A stretch of DNA of 64,000 bases from assembly GCF_900107045.1 (NCBI RefSeq), contig NZ_FNON01000011.1, positions 62,001-126,000 of the forward strand, read 5' to 3'. The DNA comes from Amycolatopsis xylanica (GTDB lineage: Bacteria; Actinomycetota; Actinomycetes; Mycobacteriales; Pseudonocardiaceae). The position numbers and the translations under genes were made by a program. The notes under the pieces were generated by a model that made no database searches, was not told the origin of the DNA, and worked only from the letters and a program-made list of their open reading frames with translations. Positions 51,399 to 60,008 of this stretch are shown one piece after another (position 1 is the first letter of the stretch; each line of letters opens with the position of its first letter).

Positions 51399-51536
51399 TC
51401 CGTCTCCTGGTTCACTCCAATGACATGGAACGCCAGTCTCCAGAGAGGATCATGGGTCCGTCTATTGGCGCTTCCGCCCTCTTGACGACCGAAAACGATT
51501 CGACGGCCTCGCAGGGTGCTGCCACAGTGACGCACT

Positions 51537-52496
51537 ATGACCAACGCCGAGCTGCTGACCGCCGCGGATGTCGAACTCATGCAGGATCTGGCGCAGCGGA
51601 TCACCGCGACCCATCCCGAGCTGGTGAACGGCGACGCATCGTACGGCGAGCTGGCCTGGAACTGGGGCAAGGGCCATGCCGCCCAGGGCGCCGCCTGGCG
51701 CAAGCGGCTGTGGTTCGACGGCGACAGCCTCGTGGCCTGGGGGTGGGCTCAGCTTCCGCGCTCGATCACGCGCAACGACGGTGTGGTCAAGAAGATCACC
51801 GGCGCCTACCTCGCGCACCAGGTCCATCCCGGCCACGGCGAGCTGGTCGACGAGCTGATCGACTGGTACGAAGCCGAAACCGAGGGCCTCGAGCGCACCG
51901 TGCTGGCGGGCGCCGCCGACGAGTTCGCGCTGAAGCGGTGGCTGGCGCGGGGCTACGAGGACGACCCCGAGGCGCTCGGCGACACAGGGTCGTGGACCCA
52001 GCTCAACGAGCGCGATCTCGTTGACGTCGAACAGCCGGTCCTGCCCGCAGGATACCGGTTCCGCACGGCCGGCGAGGCCGGGCCGGAGGCCGCCGTTCAG
52101 GCGCATGTGGACGCTTGGGCCCCCTCGGCTTACACGGCCGAGGCGTACGAGGGAGTCCGGCGCACCGCGGGCTATCGTGGCGACCTGCACGTGCTGGTCG
52201 AAGCGCCCGACGGGACCATGGCGTGCTCGGCGATCATGTGGCTCGACGAGGTGAACAAGACCGCCGAGTTCGAGCCGGTCGGGACGCATCCGGGGTATCG
52301 GCGGCGGGGGCTGGCGCGGGCGATGCTGCTGCACGGGATGCTGCTGGCGCGTGACGCAGGCGCCACCCACATGACGGTCGCCTGCCTGGGCGCGCCGGGG
52401 CACCCCAGCGCACGCGGGCTGTACTACGGCGTGGGGTTCCGGGAGTTCTCGCGCGACGCGCCGCTCATCAAGTTCCCGGCTGCTGGACCGGCTTGA
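51537..52496 (+). CDS. GNAT N-acetyltransferase
   Basis: 319 residues with two GNAT-fold halves: a weak N-terminal one (about 1-150) and a good C-terminal one with the acyl-CoA loop FEPVGTHPGYRRRGLARAM (about 250-268; R-x-x-G-x-G/A). Such tandem proteins acetylate small molecules, including antibiotics such as mycothiol precursors or aminoglycosides; target not visible here. Confidence 0.85.
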   Translation: MTNAELLTAADVELMQDLAQRITATHPELVNGDASYGELAWNWGKGHAAQGAAWRKRLWFDGDSLVAWGWAQLPRSITRNDGVVKKITGAYLAHQVHPGHGELVDELIDWYEAETEGLERTVLAGAADEFALKRWLARGYEDDPEALGDTGSWTQLNERDLVDVEQPVLPAGYRFRTAGEAGPEAAVQAHVDAWAPSAYTAEAYEGVRRTAGYRGDLHVLVEAPDGTMACSAIMWLDEVNKTAEFEPVGTHPGYRRRGLARAMLLHGMLLARDAGATHMTVACLGAPGHPSARGLYYGVGFREFSRDAPLIKFPAAGPA

Positions 52497-52527
52497 CCAC
52501 GCACTGGACCGCTCTCAGCATGGTGAT

Positions 52528-53454
52528 GTGTCCGTAGAACTTCCCGCCCGCCTCCGGTCGGCGACCGTGCCCTCGCACGGAATCCTCGAAGGCACGCGTG
52601 TCTTGCGGCGGCTGCCCGACGGCGTCGAAGAGCGGCCGTACGAGCTGTTCACCGTGCGGCCGCTCGGCCGGGTGATCGGCGCCGAGATCGGCGGCGTCGA
52701 CCTCGCCGAGCCGCTCACGCCCGCGCTGCGCGAGGAGCTCAACCGCGCGCTGCTCGAGTGGAAGGTGCTGTTCTTCCGCGACCAGGACATCACGCCGGCG
52801 CAGCAGCGGGCGTTCGCCGCGCACTGGGGTGAGCTGGAGACGAACCCGTTCATCCCCCAGGGCGACACCGAGCACGTCACCCGGTTCGCGCGCTCGGCGA
52901 GCGCGCCCGCGTTCGAGAACATCTGGCACGTCGATGTCACGTTCCGCCCGAACCCCGCGCTCGGCTCGGTGCTGCGGCTGATCGAGGTTCCGCCGCTCGG
53001 CGGCGACACGCTGTGGGCGGACATGGCCGCCGCCTACGACAACCTGCCCGAAGACGTCCGGGCGCGCATCGACGGGCTGACCGCCGTGCACGACTTCATC
53101 CCCGGGTTCGCGCGGTTCTCCGACCCGGATTTCCTGGCACGCCACCAGGATGCCTTCCCGCCGGTCGAACATCCCGTCGTCCGCACGCACCCGGAGACCG
53201 GCAGGCGGACGCTGTTCGTCAACCAGGCCTTCACGACCCACATCGTCGGACTCGACCGCGACGAGAGCGACCGGCTGCTGCGCTACCTGTTCAGCCGTGC
53301 GCACATCCCGGAGCTGCAGGTGCGGTTCGCCTGGCGGCCCGGCTCGGTCGCCTTCTGGGACAACCGTGCCACCCAGCACTACGCGGTCAACGACTACCAC
53401 CCGCACGCTCGCGTCGCCGAGCGTGTCGCCATCGCGGGTGACCGGCCGTTCTGA
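52528..53454 (+). CDS. TauD/TfdA-family Fe(II)/2-oxoglutarate dioxygenase
   Basis: 308 residues. Metal ligands in WHVDVTF (His and Asp, about 134-136) and a distal His in NRATQHYAV; co-substrate Arg in HARVAERVAIAG. GAEIGGVDLAEPL and LFFRDQDI are typical of taurine/2,4-D dioxygenases. The reaction would be oxidative release of sulfite from a sulfonate or of another leaving group. The GTG start lies 31 bases behind the acetyltransferase. Confidence 0.9.
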   Translation: MSVELPARLRSATVPSHGILEGTRVLRRLPDGVEERPYELFTVRPLGRVIGAEIGGVDLAEPLTPALREELNRALLEWKVLFFRDQDITPAQQRAFAAHWGELETNPFIPQGDTEHVTRFARSASAPAFENIWHVDVTFRPNPALGSVLRLIEVPPLGGDTLWADMAAAYDNLPEDVRARIDGLTAVHDFIPGFARFSDPDFLARHQDAFPPVEHPVVRTHPETGRRTLFVNQAFTTHIVGLDRDESDRLLRYLFSRAHIPELQVRFAWRPGSVAFWDNRATQHYAVNDYHPHARVAERVAIAGDRPF

Positions 53455-53457
53455 GGC

Positions 53458-54042
53458 TCAGGCGTAGGCCCGGATCGCCTCCGCGCGGTCGCGCACGTCG
53501 AGCTTCGCCAGGATCGTCGAGACATGGTTGCGGACGGTCTTCGGGGAGAGCCCGAGCCGCCGCGCGATCGTGGTGTCCGGCAAGCCGATGGTGAGCAGGT
53601 CGAACACCTCGCGCTGGCGGGCGGTGAGGTAGTACGCCATCAGGCTGTCGGGGTCGGTGAGCAGCGCGAGCACGCGGTCGGCGATCGCGGTGTCGAACAC
53701 GGCGGCGCCGGCCGCCACGCCGCGGATCGCGCGGACGATCTGCTCGCCCGAGGCGCTTTTGAGCAGATGACCGCGCACGCCGGAGCGGATCGCGGCCACA
53801 ATGGACAGATCACCGGCTAGCTCGGTGAAGGCCAGCGTCGCCGTCTCCGGCGCGACGAAGACACCCAGCTTGAGATCGATCACCAGCACGTCGGGCCGGT
53901 GCCGCAGCACCTCACGGGTCGCCTCGGCGCCTGTCGCCGCCTCGCCGACCAGGTCGAGGTCGGCGGCGCCTGCCAGCAACATCCGCAGGCGGTCGCGCAC
54001 GGCGGGCGAACCATCGGCGATCACGACCGAACGACTGAGCAC
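53458..54042 (-). CDS. NarL/LuxR-type response regulator with atypical receiver
   Basis: 194 residues from GTG 54042, GGAGGG just ahead. LuxR-type HTH at the end (LTARQREVFDLLTIGLPDTTIARRLGLSPKTVRNHVSTIL in parts). The receiver keeps an Asp (VLVIDLKLG) and the Lys (LLKS), but the acidic pocket is IADG instead of DD and the segment between Asp and Lys is about ten residues short with no M-P-G loop. Phosphorylation may be impaired; it may be an atypical, kinase-independent regulator. Divergent from the SARP gene by 100 bases, no histidine kinase nearby. Confidence 0.88.
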   Translation of the reverse strand: MLSRSVVIADGSPAVRDRLRMLLAGAADLDLVGEAATGAEATREVLRHRPDVLVIDLKLGVFVAPETATLAFTELAGDLSIVAAIRSGVRGHLLKSASGEQIVRAIRGVAAGAAVFDTAIADRVLALLTDPDSLMAYYLTARQREVFDLLTIGLPDTTIARRLGLSPKTVRNHVSTILAKLDVRDRAEAIRAYA

Positions 54043-54142
54043 GTTCCCTCCACACTTCCCGGGAACCACACTCTGCGCGGCCGTCGCTGTGGAAAGTTTG
54101 CGCGTGCGTTGTGCCGATCTTGACACCTGGCAGTATTCGGAT

Positions 54143-56872
54143 GTGGAGTTCGGGGTTCTCGGTGAGGTCGAGGTCCGCGCGGGCGGGCGGCAGGTCGATC
54201 TCGGCCCTGCCCGCCGCCGGTGTGTGCTGGCCGCGCTGCTGGTCGACGTCAACCAGGCCGTGCGCACCGATCAGCTGGTCGACCGGGTGTGGGGCGACCG
54301 GCCGCCCGCGCAGGCACGCACCACGCTGTCGAGCTACCTGACGCGGCTGCGGCAGGTGCTGGGTGACGAAACGCCGCTCACGAGGCGCTCCGGCGGCTAT
54401 GTGCTGACCGCCGATCCCGGTTCGGTCGACCTGCACCACTTCCGCGACCTCGTCGCGCTGGCCCGCGGCACGGCCGACGACTCGAAGGCCGCTGAGCTGC
54501 TCGACGAGGCGCTGGGCCTGTGGCGCGGCGAGGCGTTCGCGGGCTTGGACACGCCGTGGATCAACGCCGTCCGCGGCACCCTCGACGCCGAGCGCCGGGC
54601 CGCCGAGCAGGACCGGACCGATGTCCAGCTCAGGCTCGGACGGCACTCCGCGCTGCTGCCCTCGCTGACCGCGCAGGCCGAGGATCACCCGCTGGACGAG
54701 CGCCTGGCCGGGCAGCTGATGCTCGCCCAGTACCGCGGCGGGCGGCGCGCCGACGCGCTGGAGACCTACCGCCGCGTGCGCACGCGGCTCAGCGACGAGC
54801 TGGGCGTCGACCCCTCTCCCCCGCTCCAGGAGCTGCACCAGCGGATCCTCGCGGCGGATCAGGCGTTGACGCCCGCCGAGACCGCGCTCCCGGTGCCGCG
54901 CCAGCTGCCCGCGGCGCCTGCCCAGTTCACCGGGCGGGCGCGTGAGCTGGAGCTGCTGGACGCCGGGACCGCGCCGATCACGGTGATCGGCGGGACCGGC
55001 GGCATGGGCAAGACCTGGCTGGCGCTGCACTGGGCGCATCGCAACCTCGATCGTTTCCCCGACGGCCAGCTGTACGTGAACCTCAGCGGGTTCGCCCCGT
55101 CGAGGGAGCCGCTGGCGCCGGAGACGGCGGTGCGCGGCTTCCTCGACGCGCTCGGCGTGCCGCCCACGTCGATCCCCGCGGACGCAGGCGCGCAGGCGGG
55201 GCTCTACCGCAGCCTGGTCGCCGGGAAGCGGATGCTGATCGTCCTCGACAACGCGCGGGACACCGATCAGGTGACCCCGTTGCTGCCGGGCGAAGCCGGG
55301 TGCACCGTGCTGATCACCAGCCGCCGCCAGCTCGGCGGGCTGGTCGCCGCGCACGGCGCCAAACCGCTTCCGCTGAAGGTGCTGAGCGAGCCCGAGGCGC
55401 GCGAGCTGCTCGCGCTTCGCTTGCACACCACCGAATCCGCGGCCATGACCGAGCTGCTGCGCCACTGCGCGGGACTGCCGCTGGCACTCGGCATCATCGC
55501 CGCCAGGGCCGCCGCCAACCCGGACTTCCCGCTCTCCGCGCTCGCTGAGGAACTGCGCGACGAAACGGCCAAAATGGCCGCTTTCGACGCGGGCGAGGCG
55601 ACCGTGAACCTGCGCGCGGTGTTCTCCTGGTCCTATCAGCACCTCGACGCGGCGGACGCGCGGATGTTCCGCCTGCTGAGCCTGCATCCCGGCCCCGACT
55701 TCTCGGCGACGGCGGCGGCGAGTCTCGCCGGTGTCCGGCTCGACGAGGCGCGGGTGTCACTGGGCACGCTGACCGGCGCGCATCTGCTGACCCAGCCAGC
55801 GCCCGGCCGGTTCGCGTTGCACGACCTGCTGCGTGCCTACTCGGCGAGCCAGCCCGACGACGACCGGGACGACGCGTCGCTCCGGTTGCTCGACCACTAC
55901 CTCCACACCGCGCAGCACGCCGATCAGCTGCTGTTCCCGCACCGCGACCGGCTCACCCCGCCGATCCCGAGCCCCGGCATGACACTCGAGCGCCTCACCG
56001 ACGATCACAAGGCCTGGGACTGGTTCCGCGCGGAACGCCCGGCGCTGCTGACGTTGACCGAGCGGGCGGCGGACACCGGTTTCGGCGGCCACGCCTGGCG
56101 GATCCACTGGAACCTGGTGACCTTCCTGCAGCGAAGCGGCCTCTGGCACGACCTCGCCGCCAACGCGCGCACCGCGCTCGCCGCGGCCCGCCGCACCGGC
56201 GACCGCGAAGGCCAGGCGCAGTGCCACATCAGCATCGCGTTCAGCAGCGTCCGGCTGGCCGAGTTCGACGACGCGCACGCGCATCTGGGCCACGCGCTGG
56301 AGCTCCGGGCCGGTGACCGGATCGCGCAGGCCGACATCCACCTGCAGCTCGATTGGGCCTGTGGCCAGCAGGGACGCAACGAAGAAGCGCTCACGCACGC
56401 GCTGGAGGCGCTCAGGCTTTATCAAGCCGAGCAGCACGAATCCGGCCAGGCGCTGGCTCTCAACGACGTCGGCTGGTACCACGCCAACCTGGGGACCTAC
56501 ACCGAAGCGCTGACCTACTGCGACGAGGCGCTGCGGTTACACCGCAAACTCGGCAACCGGGTCGGCGAAGCGGCCAGTTCGGACAGTGTCGGCTACGCCC
56601 GCCATCACCTCGGCGACCACGAGGAAGCCATCGCCGCGTACCGCCACGCCATCGAGCTCTATCACGAGCTGGGCGACCGCTACGGCGTGGCGACCGCGCT
56701 CACCCACCTCGCCGACACCCACACCGCCGCGGGCGAACCCGGGCTCGCCCGCGACTGTGTCTCGTCGGCGCTCGACATCTTCGAGTCGCTCAGGCATCCC
56801 CGCGCCGACGAGACCAGGACCAAGCTACGAGGGCTCGACGCCGTCGGGTCCGGGCTCGGTGCACCCGACTGA
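54143..56872 (+). CDS. SARP/AfsR-type regulator with NB-ARC ATPase and TPRs
   Basis: 909 residues from GTG 54143. OmpR-like winged helix (1-95), bacterial transcriptional activation domain (about 96-245), NB-ARC ATPase with Walker A GGTGGMGKTW (about 283-292) and the LIVLDNARD Walker B, then C-terminal TPR repeats (about 640-900). This is the AfsR layout: an ATP-switch activator of secondary metabolism or morphology. No biosynthetic cluster is in view, so its target is unknown. The ATG at 54141 is out of frame. Confidence 0.92.
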   Translation: MEFGVLGEVEVRAGGRQVDLGPARRRCVLAALLVDVNQAVRTDQLVDRVWGDRPPAQARTTLSSYLTRLRQVLGDETPLTRRSGGYVLTADPGSVDLHHFRDLVALARGTADDSKAAELLDEALGLWRGEAFAGLDTPWINAVRGTLDAERRAAEQDRTDVQLRLGRHSALLPSLTAQAEDHPLDERLAGQLMLAQYRGGRRADALETYRRVRTRLSDELGVDPSPPLQELHQRILAADQALTPAETALPVPRQLPAAPAQFTGRARELELLDAGTAPITVIGGTGGMGKTWLALHWAHRNLDRFPDGQLYVNLSGFAPSREPLAPETAVRGFLDALGVPPTSIPADAGAQAGLYRSLVAGKRMLIVLDNARDTDQVTPLLPGEAGCTVLITSRRQLGGLVAAHGAKPLPLKVLSEPEARELLALRLHTTESAAMTELLRHCAGLPLALGIIAARAAANPDFPLSALAEELRDETAKMAAFDAGEATVNLRAVFSWSYQHLDAADARMFRLLSLHPGPDFSATAAASLAGVRLDEARVSLGTLTGAHLLTQPAPGRFALHDLLRAYSASQPDDDRDDASLRLLDHYLHTAQHADQLLFPHRDRLTPPIPSPGMTLERLTDDHKAWDWFRAERPALLTLTERAADTGFGGHAWRIHWNLVTFLQRSGLWHDLAANARTALAAARRTGDREGQAQCHISIAFSSVRLAEFDDAHAHLGHALELRAGDRIAQADIHLQLDWACGQQGRNEEALTHALEALRLYQAEQHESGQALALNDVGWYHANLGTYTEALTYCDEALRLHRKLGNRVGEAASSDSVGYARHHLGDHEEAIAAYRHAIELYHELGDRYGVATALTHLADTHTAAGEPGLARDCVSSALDIFESLRHPRADETRTKLRGLDAVGSGLGAPD

Positions 56873-56983
56873 AGGACACGCCAGCACGCTGGCGGGCGCC
56901 TGGCTCACGACGGCGGAGGTCAGCGCGATCCCGACCGCCGCCAGCGCCATCAGCGCGGCTCTGCGGAAATTCTCTTTACTCAT
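56825..56983 (-). CDS. Small secreted two-Cys peptide, 52 aa
   Basis: ATG 56983: signal peptide (FRRAALMALAAVGIALTSAVV) and a mature tail with ACPSVGC. Its 3' end overlaps the end of the SARP gene by 48 bases. Similar in layout to the peptide at 51234-51398. Confidence 0.5.
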   Translation of the reverse strand: MSKENFRRAALMALAAVGIALTSAVVSQAPASVLACPSVGCTEPGPDGVEPS

Positions 56984-57131
56984 AGGCACCACTGAACCGC
57001 ACAAAGGCCACAATGGACCCCAGGATGTGACGTGGCACGGCCGTTGGGGAGCCAGAGTCCGCCCTTTCGGGCAACCGGGCCGCGGCCTCGGGCCGCTGGT
57101 AGCATCCCGGGCGGACTTCGAGGGGGAACCG

Positions 57132-58760
57132 ATGGCAGGCCAGGGGTTTCGCGACGAGCTGACCCAGTTGCTGCAGGCGCGCTATCCGCTGCTGGTCGTC
57201 GAGACGCACGAGGAACAGCGGGTCGTGCGGGAGATCCGCGCGGTCGCCGAGGACGGGGCGCGGCTGCGGACGCCGCGCCGGGTGTACGTGTGGTCGTCGA
57301 CGACCGGGCTGGCTCCGGCGGGCGGGCAGCCGCTCAACGACACGCGGGCCGCGTCGGCGGCGCTGGAGCGGGTGTACGGCTGGAACGAGCCCGCCGTGTT
57401 CGTGTTCGTCGACCTGCATCCGTCGCTGGTCTCCGAGGGCGGGAACCGGCCGGATCCCGAGGTCGTGCGGCGGCTGCGTGAGCTCGCGGGCGCGCTCAAG
57501 ACGCGGCCGGTGCCGCTGACCGTCATCCTGGTCTCGCCGTCGCTGCCGGTGCCGCCGGAGCTGGAGCACGACGCGACGGTCGTCGACTTCCCGCTGCCCG
57601 ATCAGCAGCAGATCGGCGAGCTGCTCGACGGCATGGTCGCCGCGCACCGCGCGCACGTGCGGATCAGCATCGACCGCGACGAGCGGGACATGCTGGTCGG
57701 CGCCGCGCGCGGGCTGACGCTGCCCGAGGCCGAGAACGCGTTCGCCAGGGCGCTGGTCGAAGGCGGCGGGCTCGACCGCAGCGACCTGGAGCTGATCCTC
57801 GCCGAGAAACGGCAGGCCGTGCGCCGGTCCGGGATGCTCGACATCGTGCCTGCCGAGGCGAGCTTCGACGCGGTCGGCGGCCTGGATCGGCTCAAGCGCT
57901 GGCTGGTCAAGCGCACCGGCACCTGGACACCGGCCGCCGCGGCCTACAACCTCAGCGCGCCGAAGGGACTGCTGCTCACCGGCGTGCCCGGCTGCGGCAA
58001 GAGCCTGTCCGCGGTGTGCGTGGCGAACATGTGGCATCTGCCGCTGCTGCGGCTCGACCTCGGCCGGATCTTCGCCGGGCTGGTCGGGTCCAGCGAGAAG
58101 AACATGCGCACGGTCATCCGCACCGCGGAGGGCATCGCGCCGTGCGTGCTCTGGGTAGACGAGATCGAAAAGGGCCTGGCGGGCGCGGGCGGCGGTGGCG
58201 ACGGCGGTACGGCGCGCCGCGTGCTCGGCACGTTCCTGTCGTGGATGCAGGAGAAGTCCGCGCCGGTGTTCGTGATGGCGACCGCGAACCAGGTCGACTC
58301 GCTGCCGCCCGAGTTCCTCCGCAAAGGCCGGTTCGACGAGATCTTCTTCGTGGACCTGCCGTCGGCGGCCGAGCGCGCCGCGATCTGGCGGATCCACCTG
58401 CGCAAGCGGGTCACCGACGCGTTCGTGGGCAGCGAGCTGCGCCTCGACGACGCGCTCTTCGCCGAACTCGCCGACTGCAGCGCGGGCTACAGCGGCGCGG
58501 AGATCGAGCAGGCCGTCCTTTCCGGGCTCGTCGACGCGTTCGCCGACAAGCGCCCGCTGCGCCGCGAGGACCTGGTGCGGGCGGTGAAGTCGACTGTCCC
58601 GCTCTCGGTCACCCAGGCCGACGAGATCACGGCCATCCGGAACTGGGCCGAGACCCGCGCGGTCGCGGCCACCGACGACGGCACCGAGCCGCCCCAGCCC
58701 CCGGCGCCGGTCCCGCCCGCGCCGCCGGAGGCCCCGACGGGAAGGACGATCGACGTATGA
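57132..58760 (+). CDS. Ycf46-like AAA ATPase
   Basis: 542 residues from ATG 57132, AGGGGGAACC ahead. N-terminal domain (1-250) typical of Ycf46 proteins (FRDELTQLLQARYPLLVVETHEE), then a AAA module: Walker A GVPGCGKSL (about 283-291), Walker B CVLWVDEIEKG (about 338-348), and the KGRFDEIFFVDLP sensor/Arg-finger segment. Ends in a Pro-rich tail. In plastids and cyanobacteria Ycf46 has no settled function. First gene of a five-gene block joined by overlaps (57132-61240), so it probably remodels a substrate made or carried by the other four. Confidence 0.9.
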   Translation: MAGQGFRDELTQLLQARYPLLVVETHEEQRVVREIRAVAEDGARLRTPRRVYVWSSTTGLAPAGGQPLNDTRAASAALERVYGWNEPAVFVFVDLHPSLVSEGGNRPDPEVVRRLRELAGALKTRPVPLTVILVSPSLPVPPELEHDATVVDFPLPDQQQIGELLDGMVAAHRAHVRISIDRDERDMLVGAARGLTLPEAENAFARALVEGGGLDRSDLELILAEKRQAVRRSGMLDIVPAEASFDAVGGLDRLKRWLVKRTGTWTPAAAAYNLSAPKGLLLTGVPGCGKSLSAVCVANMWHLPLLRLDLGRIFAGLVGSSEKNMRTVIRTAEGIAPCVLWVDEIEKGLAGAGGGGDGGTARRVLGTFLSWMQEKSAPVFVMATANQVDSLPPEFLRKGRFDEIFFVDLPSAAERAAIWRIHLRKRVTDAFVGSELRLDDALFAELADCSAGYSGAEIEQAVLSGLVDAFADKRPLRREDLVRAVKSTVPLSVTQADEITAIRNWAETRAVAATDDGTEPPQPPAPVPPAPPEAPTGRTIDV

Positions 58761-58972
58761 CGCACCGCGTGACCGTGACCATCGGCAGGGACGGCTCGAT
58801 CAGCGCCGAGACGCACGGCGTGACCGGCTCGAAGTGCCTCGACTACATCCCGCTCCTCGAGGACATGCTCGGCGCGGAGACGGTCACCTCGGAGTTCACC
58901 GAGGACTACCGGCGCACCGAGACGACCGAGCAGAACACGGCGACCCGGCAGCAGACGCAGTGGAACTCCTGA
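58757..58972 (+). CDS. DUF2997 protein
   Basis: 71 residues, ATGA overlap with the AAA gene. One small domain: VTVTIGRDGSISAETHGVTG then KCLDYIPLLEDML with a conserved-looking Cys. I recall this as DUF2997, often beside DUF1257 and Ycf46 genes. It could be a substrate or carrier of the radical SAM enzyme encoded next. Confidence 0.8.
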   Translation: MTHRVTVTIGRDGSISAETHGVTGSKCLDYIPLLEDMLGAETVTSEFTEDYRRTETTEQNTATRQQTQWNS

Positions 58973-59562
58973 ACCTGCACCGGATCGTCGACGCCACCGC
59001 GGCCGAGGGACCCGGCCTGCGCTGCGCGGTCTGGACCCAAGGCTGTTCGGTGCGCTGCCCCGGCTGCTTCAATCCGCAGACCTGGACCACCAAGGGCGGC
59101 ACCCGCCTGCCGTGGCAGGACGTCGCGGAGCAGGTGCTGCGTGCCCGTGACGAGCACGGCGTCGAAGGCCTCACCCTGCTCGGTGGCGAACCGTTCGACC
59201 AGCCCGAGCCGCTCGGCGCGCTGGCCGCCGCGGTGCGCGCCGAGGGACTTTCGGTCATGACGTTCACTGGGCACCGCCTGGAGGAGCTGCGCGCCAGGCC
59301 GGACTGCGCCGGACTCCTCGCGTCCACGGACCTCCTGGTCGACGGCCCGTATCTGGCCGACCAGCCGGAGCCGACGAGGCCGTGGGTCGGCTCGGCCAAC
59401 CAGCGGTTCCACTTCCTGACCGGCCGCTACGACCCGTCCGTGCTCGACGCGCCGAACCGGCTCGAACTGCGGATCGCCACCGACGGCTCGGTGGAGCTGA
59501 ACGGGTTCGCCACCACCGAGGCGCTGGAAGCGCTGCTCGCGCCCGAAAGGAATCACCGATGA
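58960..59562 (+). CDS. Radical SAM enzyme, NrdG-like size
   Basis: 200 residues from GTG 58960, 13 bases inside the DUF2997 gene. Cluster motif C29-x3-C33-x2-C36 (QGCSVRCPGC), the GGEPF SAM-binding loop, and a compact barrel. Size and WTQGC start resemble glycyl-radical activases (NrdG/PflA), but no glycyl-radical enzyme is nearby. Coupled into the Ycf46 block; a modifying role on a small protein is my inference. Confidence 0.88.
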   Translation: MELLNLHRIVDATAAEGPGLRCAVWTQGCSVRCPGCFNPQTWTTKGGTRLPWQDVAEQVLRARDEHGVEGLTLLGGEPFDQPEPLGALAAAVRAEGLSVMTFTGHRLEELRARPDCAGLLASTDLLVDGPYLADQPEPTRPWVGSANQRFHFLTGRYDPSVLDAPNRLELRIATDGSVELNGFATTEALEALLAPERNHR

Positions 59563-60008
59563 GCGTCACGCTCAAGCTGCGCAGTGAAGCGCTCGCCCAG
59601 CTCAACGCCGCCACGATCGCCGCGCACACCCAGGCGAACGCGCAGGCCGGCCAGGTCACCGTGCGCACCCGGATGCGGCACCGCGACCTGCTCACCCGCG
59701 CGCTCACCGGGCTGCGCGCCCAGGTCAGCGAGACCGGCGACACCGTGGTCGCGCAGTGGACGGGCAGGCGGATCCAGTTCACCTACGGCCCCGATGGCGT
59801 GCAGGTGGCGCATGTGGACGGTCCGGGGCTCACCCCGGCCGAGGCCGAGAAGCTGGTGCTGTCGGTCGACGACGCCTACGCGGCCGAGGTGCAGCGCCAG
59901 GTGTACGAGCGGCTCAAGCAACGCGCGGCCCAGTCGGGCATGCGCGTCGAGTCCGAGCGGACCAACGCCGACCAGTCGATCAGCATCACGCTGGCCGCGA
60001 TGTCGTGA
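59559..60008 (+). CDS. DUF1257 (Ycf35-like) protein
   Basis: 149 residues, ATGA overlap. Matches the recalled DUF1257 layout: an N-terminal helix, a beta-strand pair (TVVAQWTGRRIQFTYGPDGVQVAHVDGPG in part) and a long C-terminal helix (VDDAYAAEVQRQVYERLKQRAAQSG). Known only as a conserved plastid/cyanobacterial family. Confidence 0.75.
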   Translation: MSVTLKLRSEALAQLNAATIAAHTQANAQAGQVTVRTRMRHRDLLTRALTGLRAQVSETGDTVVAQWTGRRIQFTYGPDGVQVAHVDGPGLTPAEAEKLVLSVDDAYAAEVQRQVYERLKQRAAQSGMRVESERTNADQSISITLAAMS

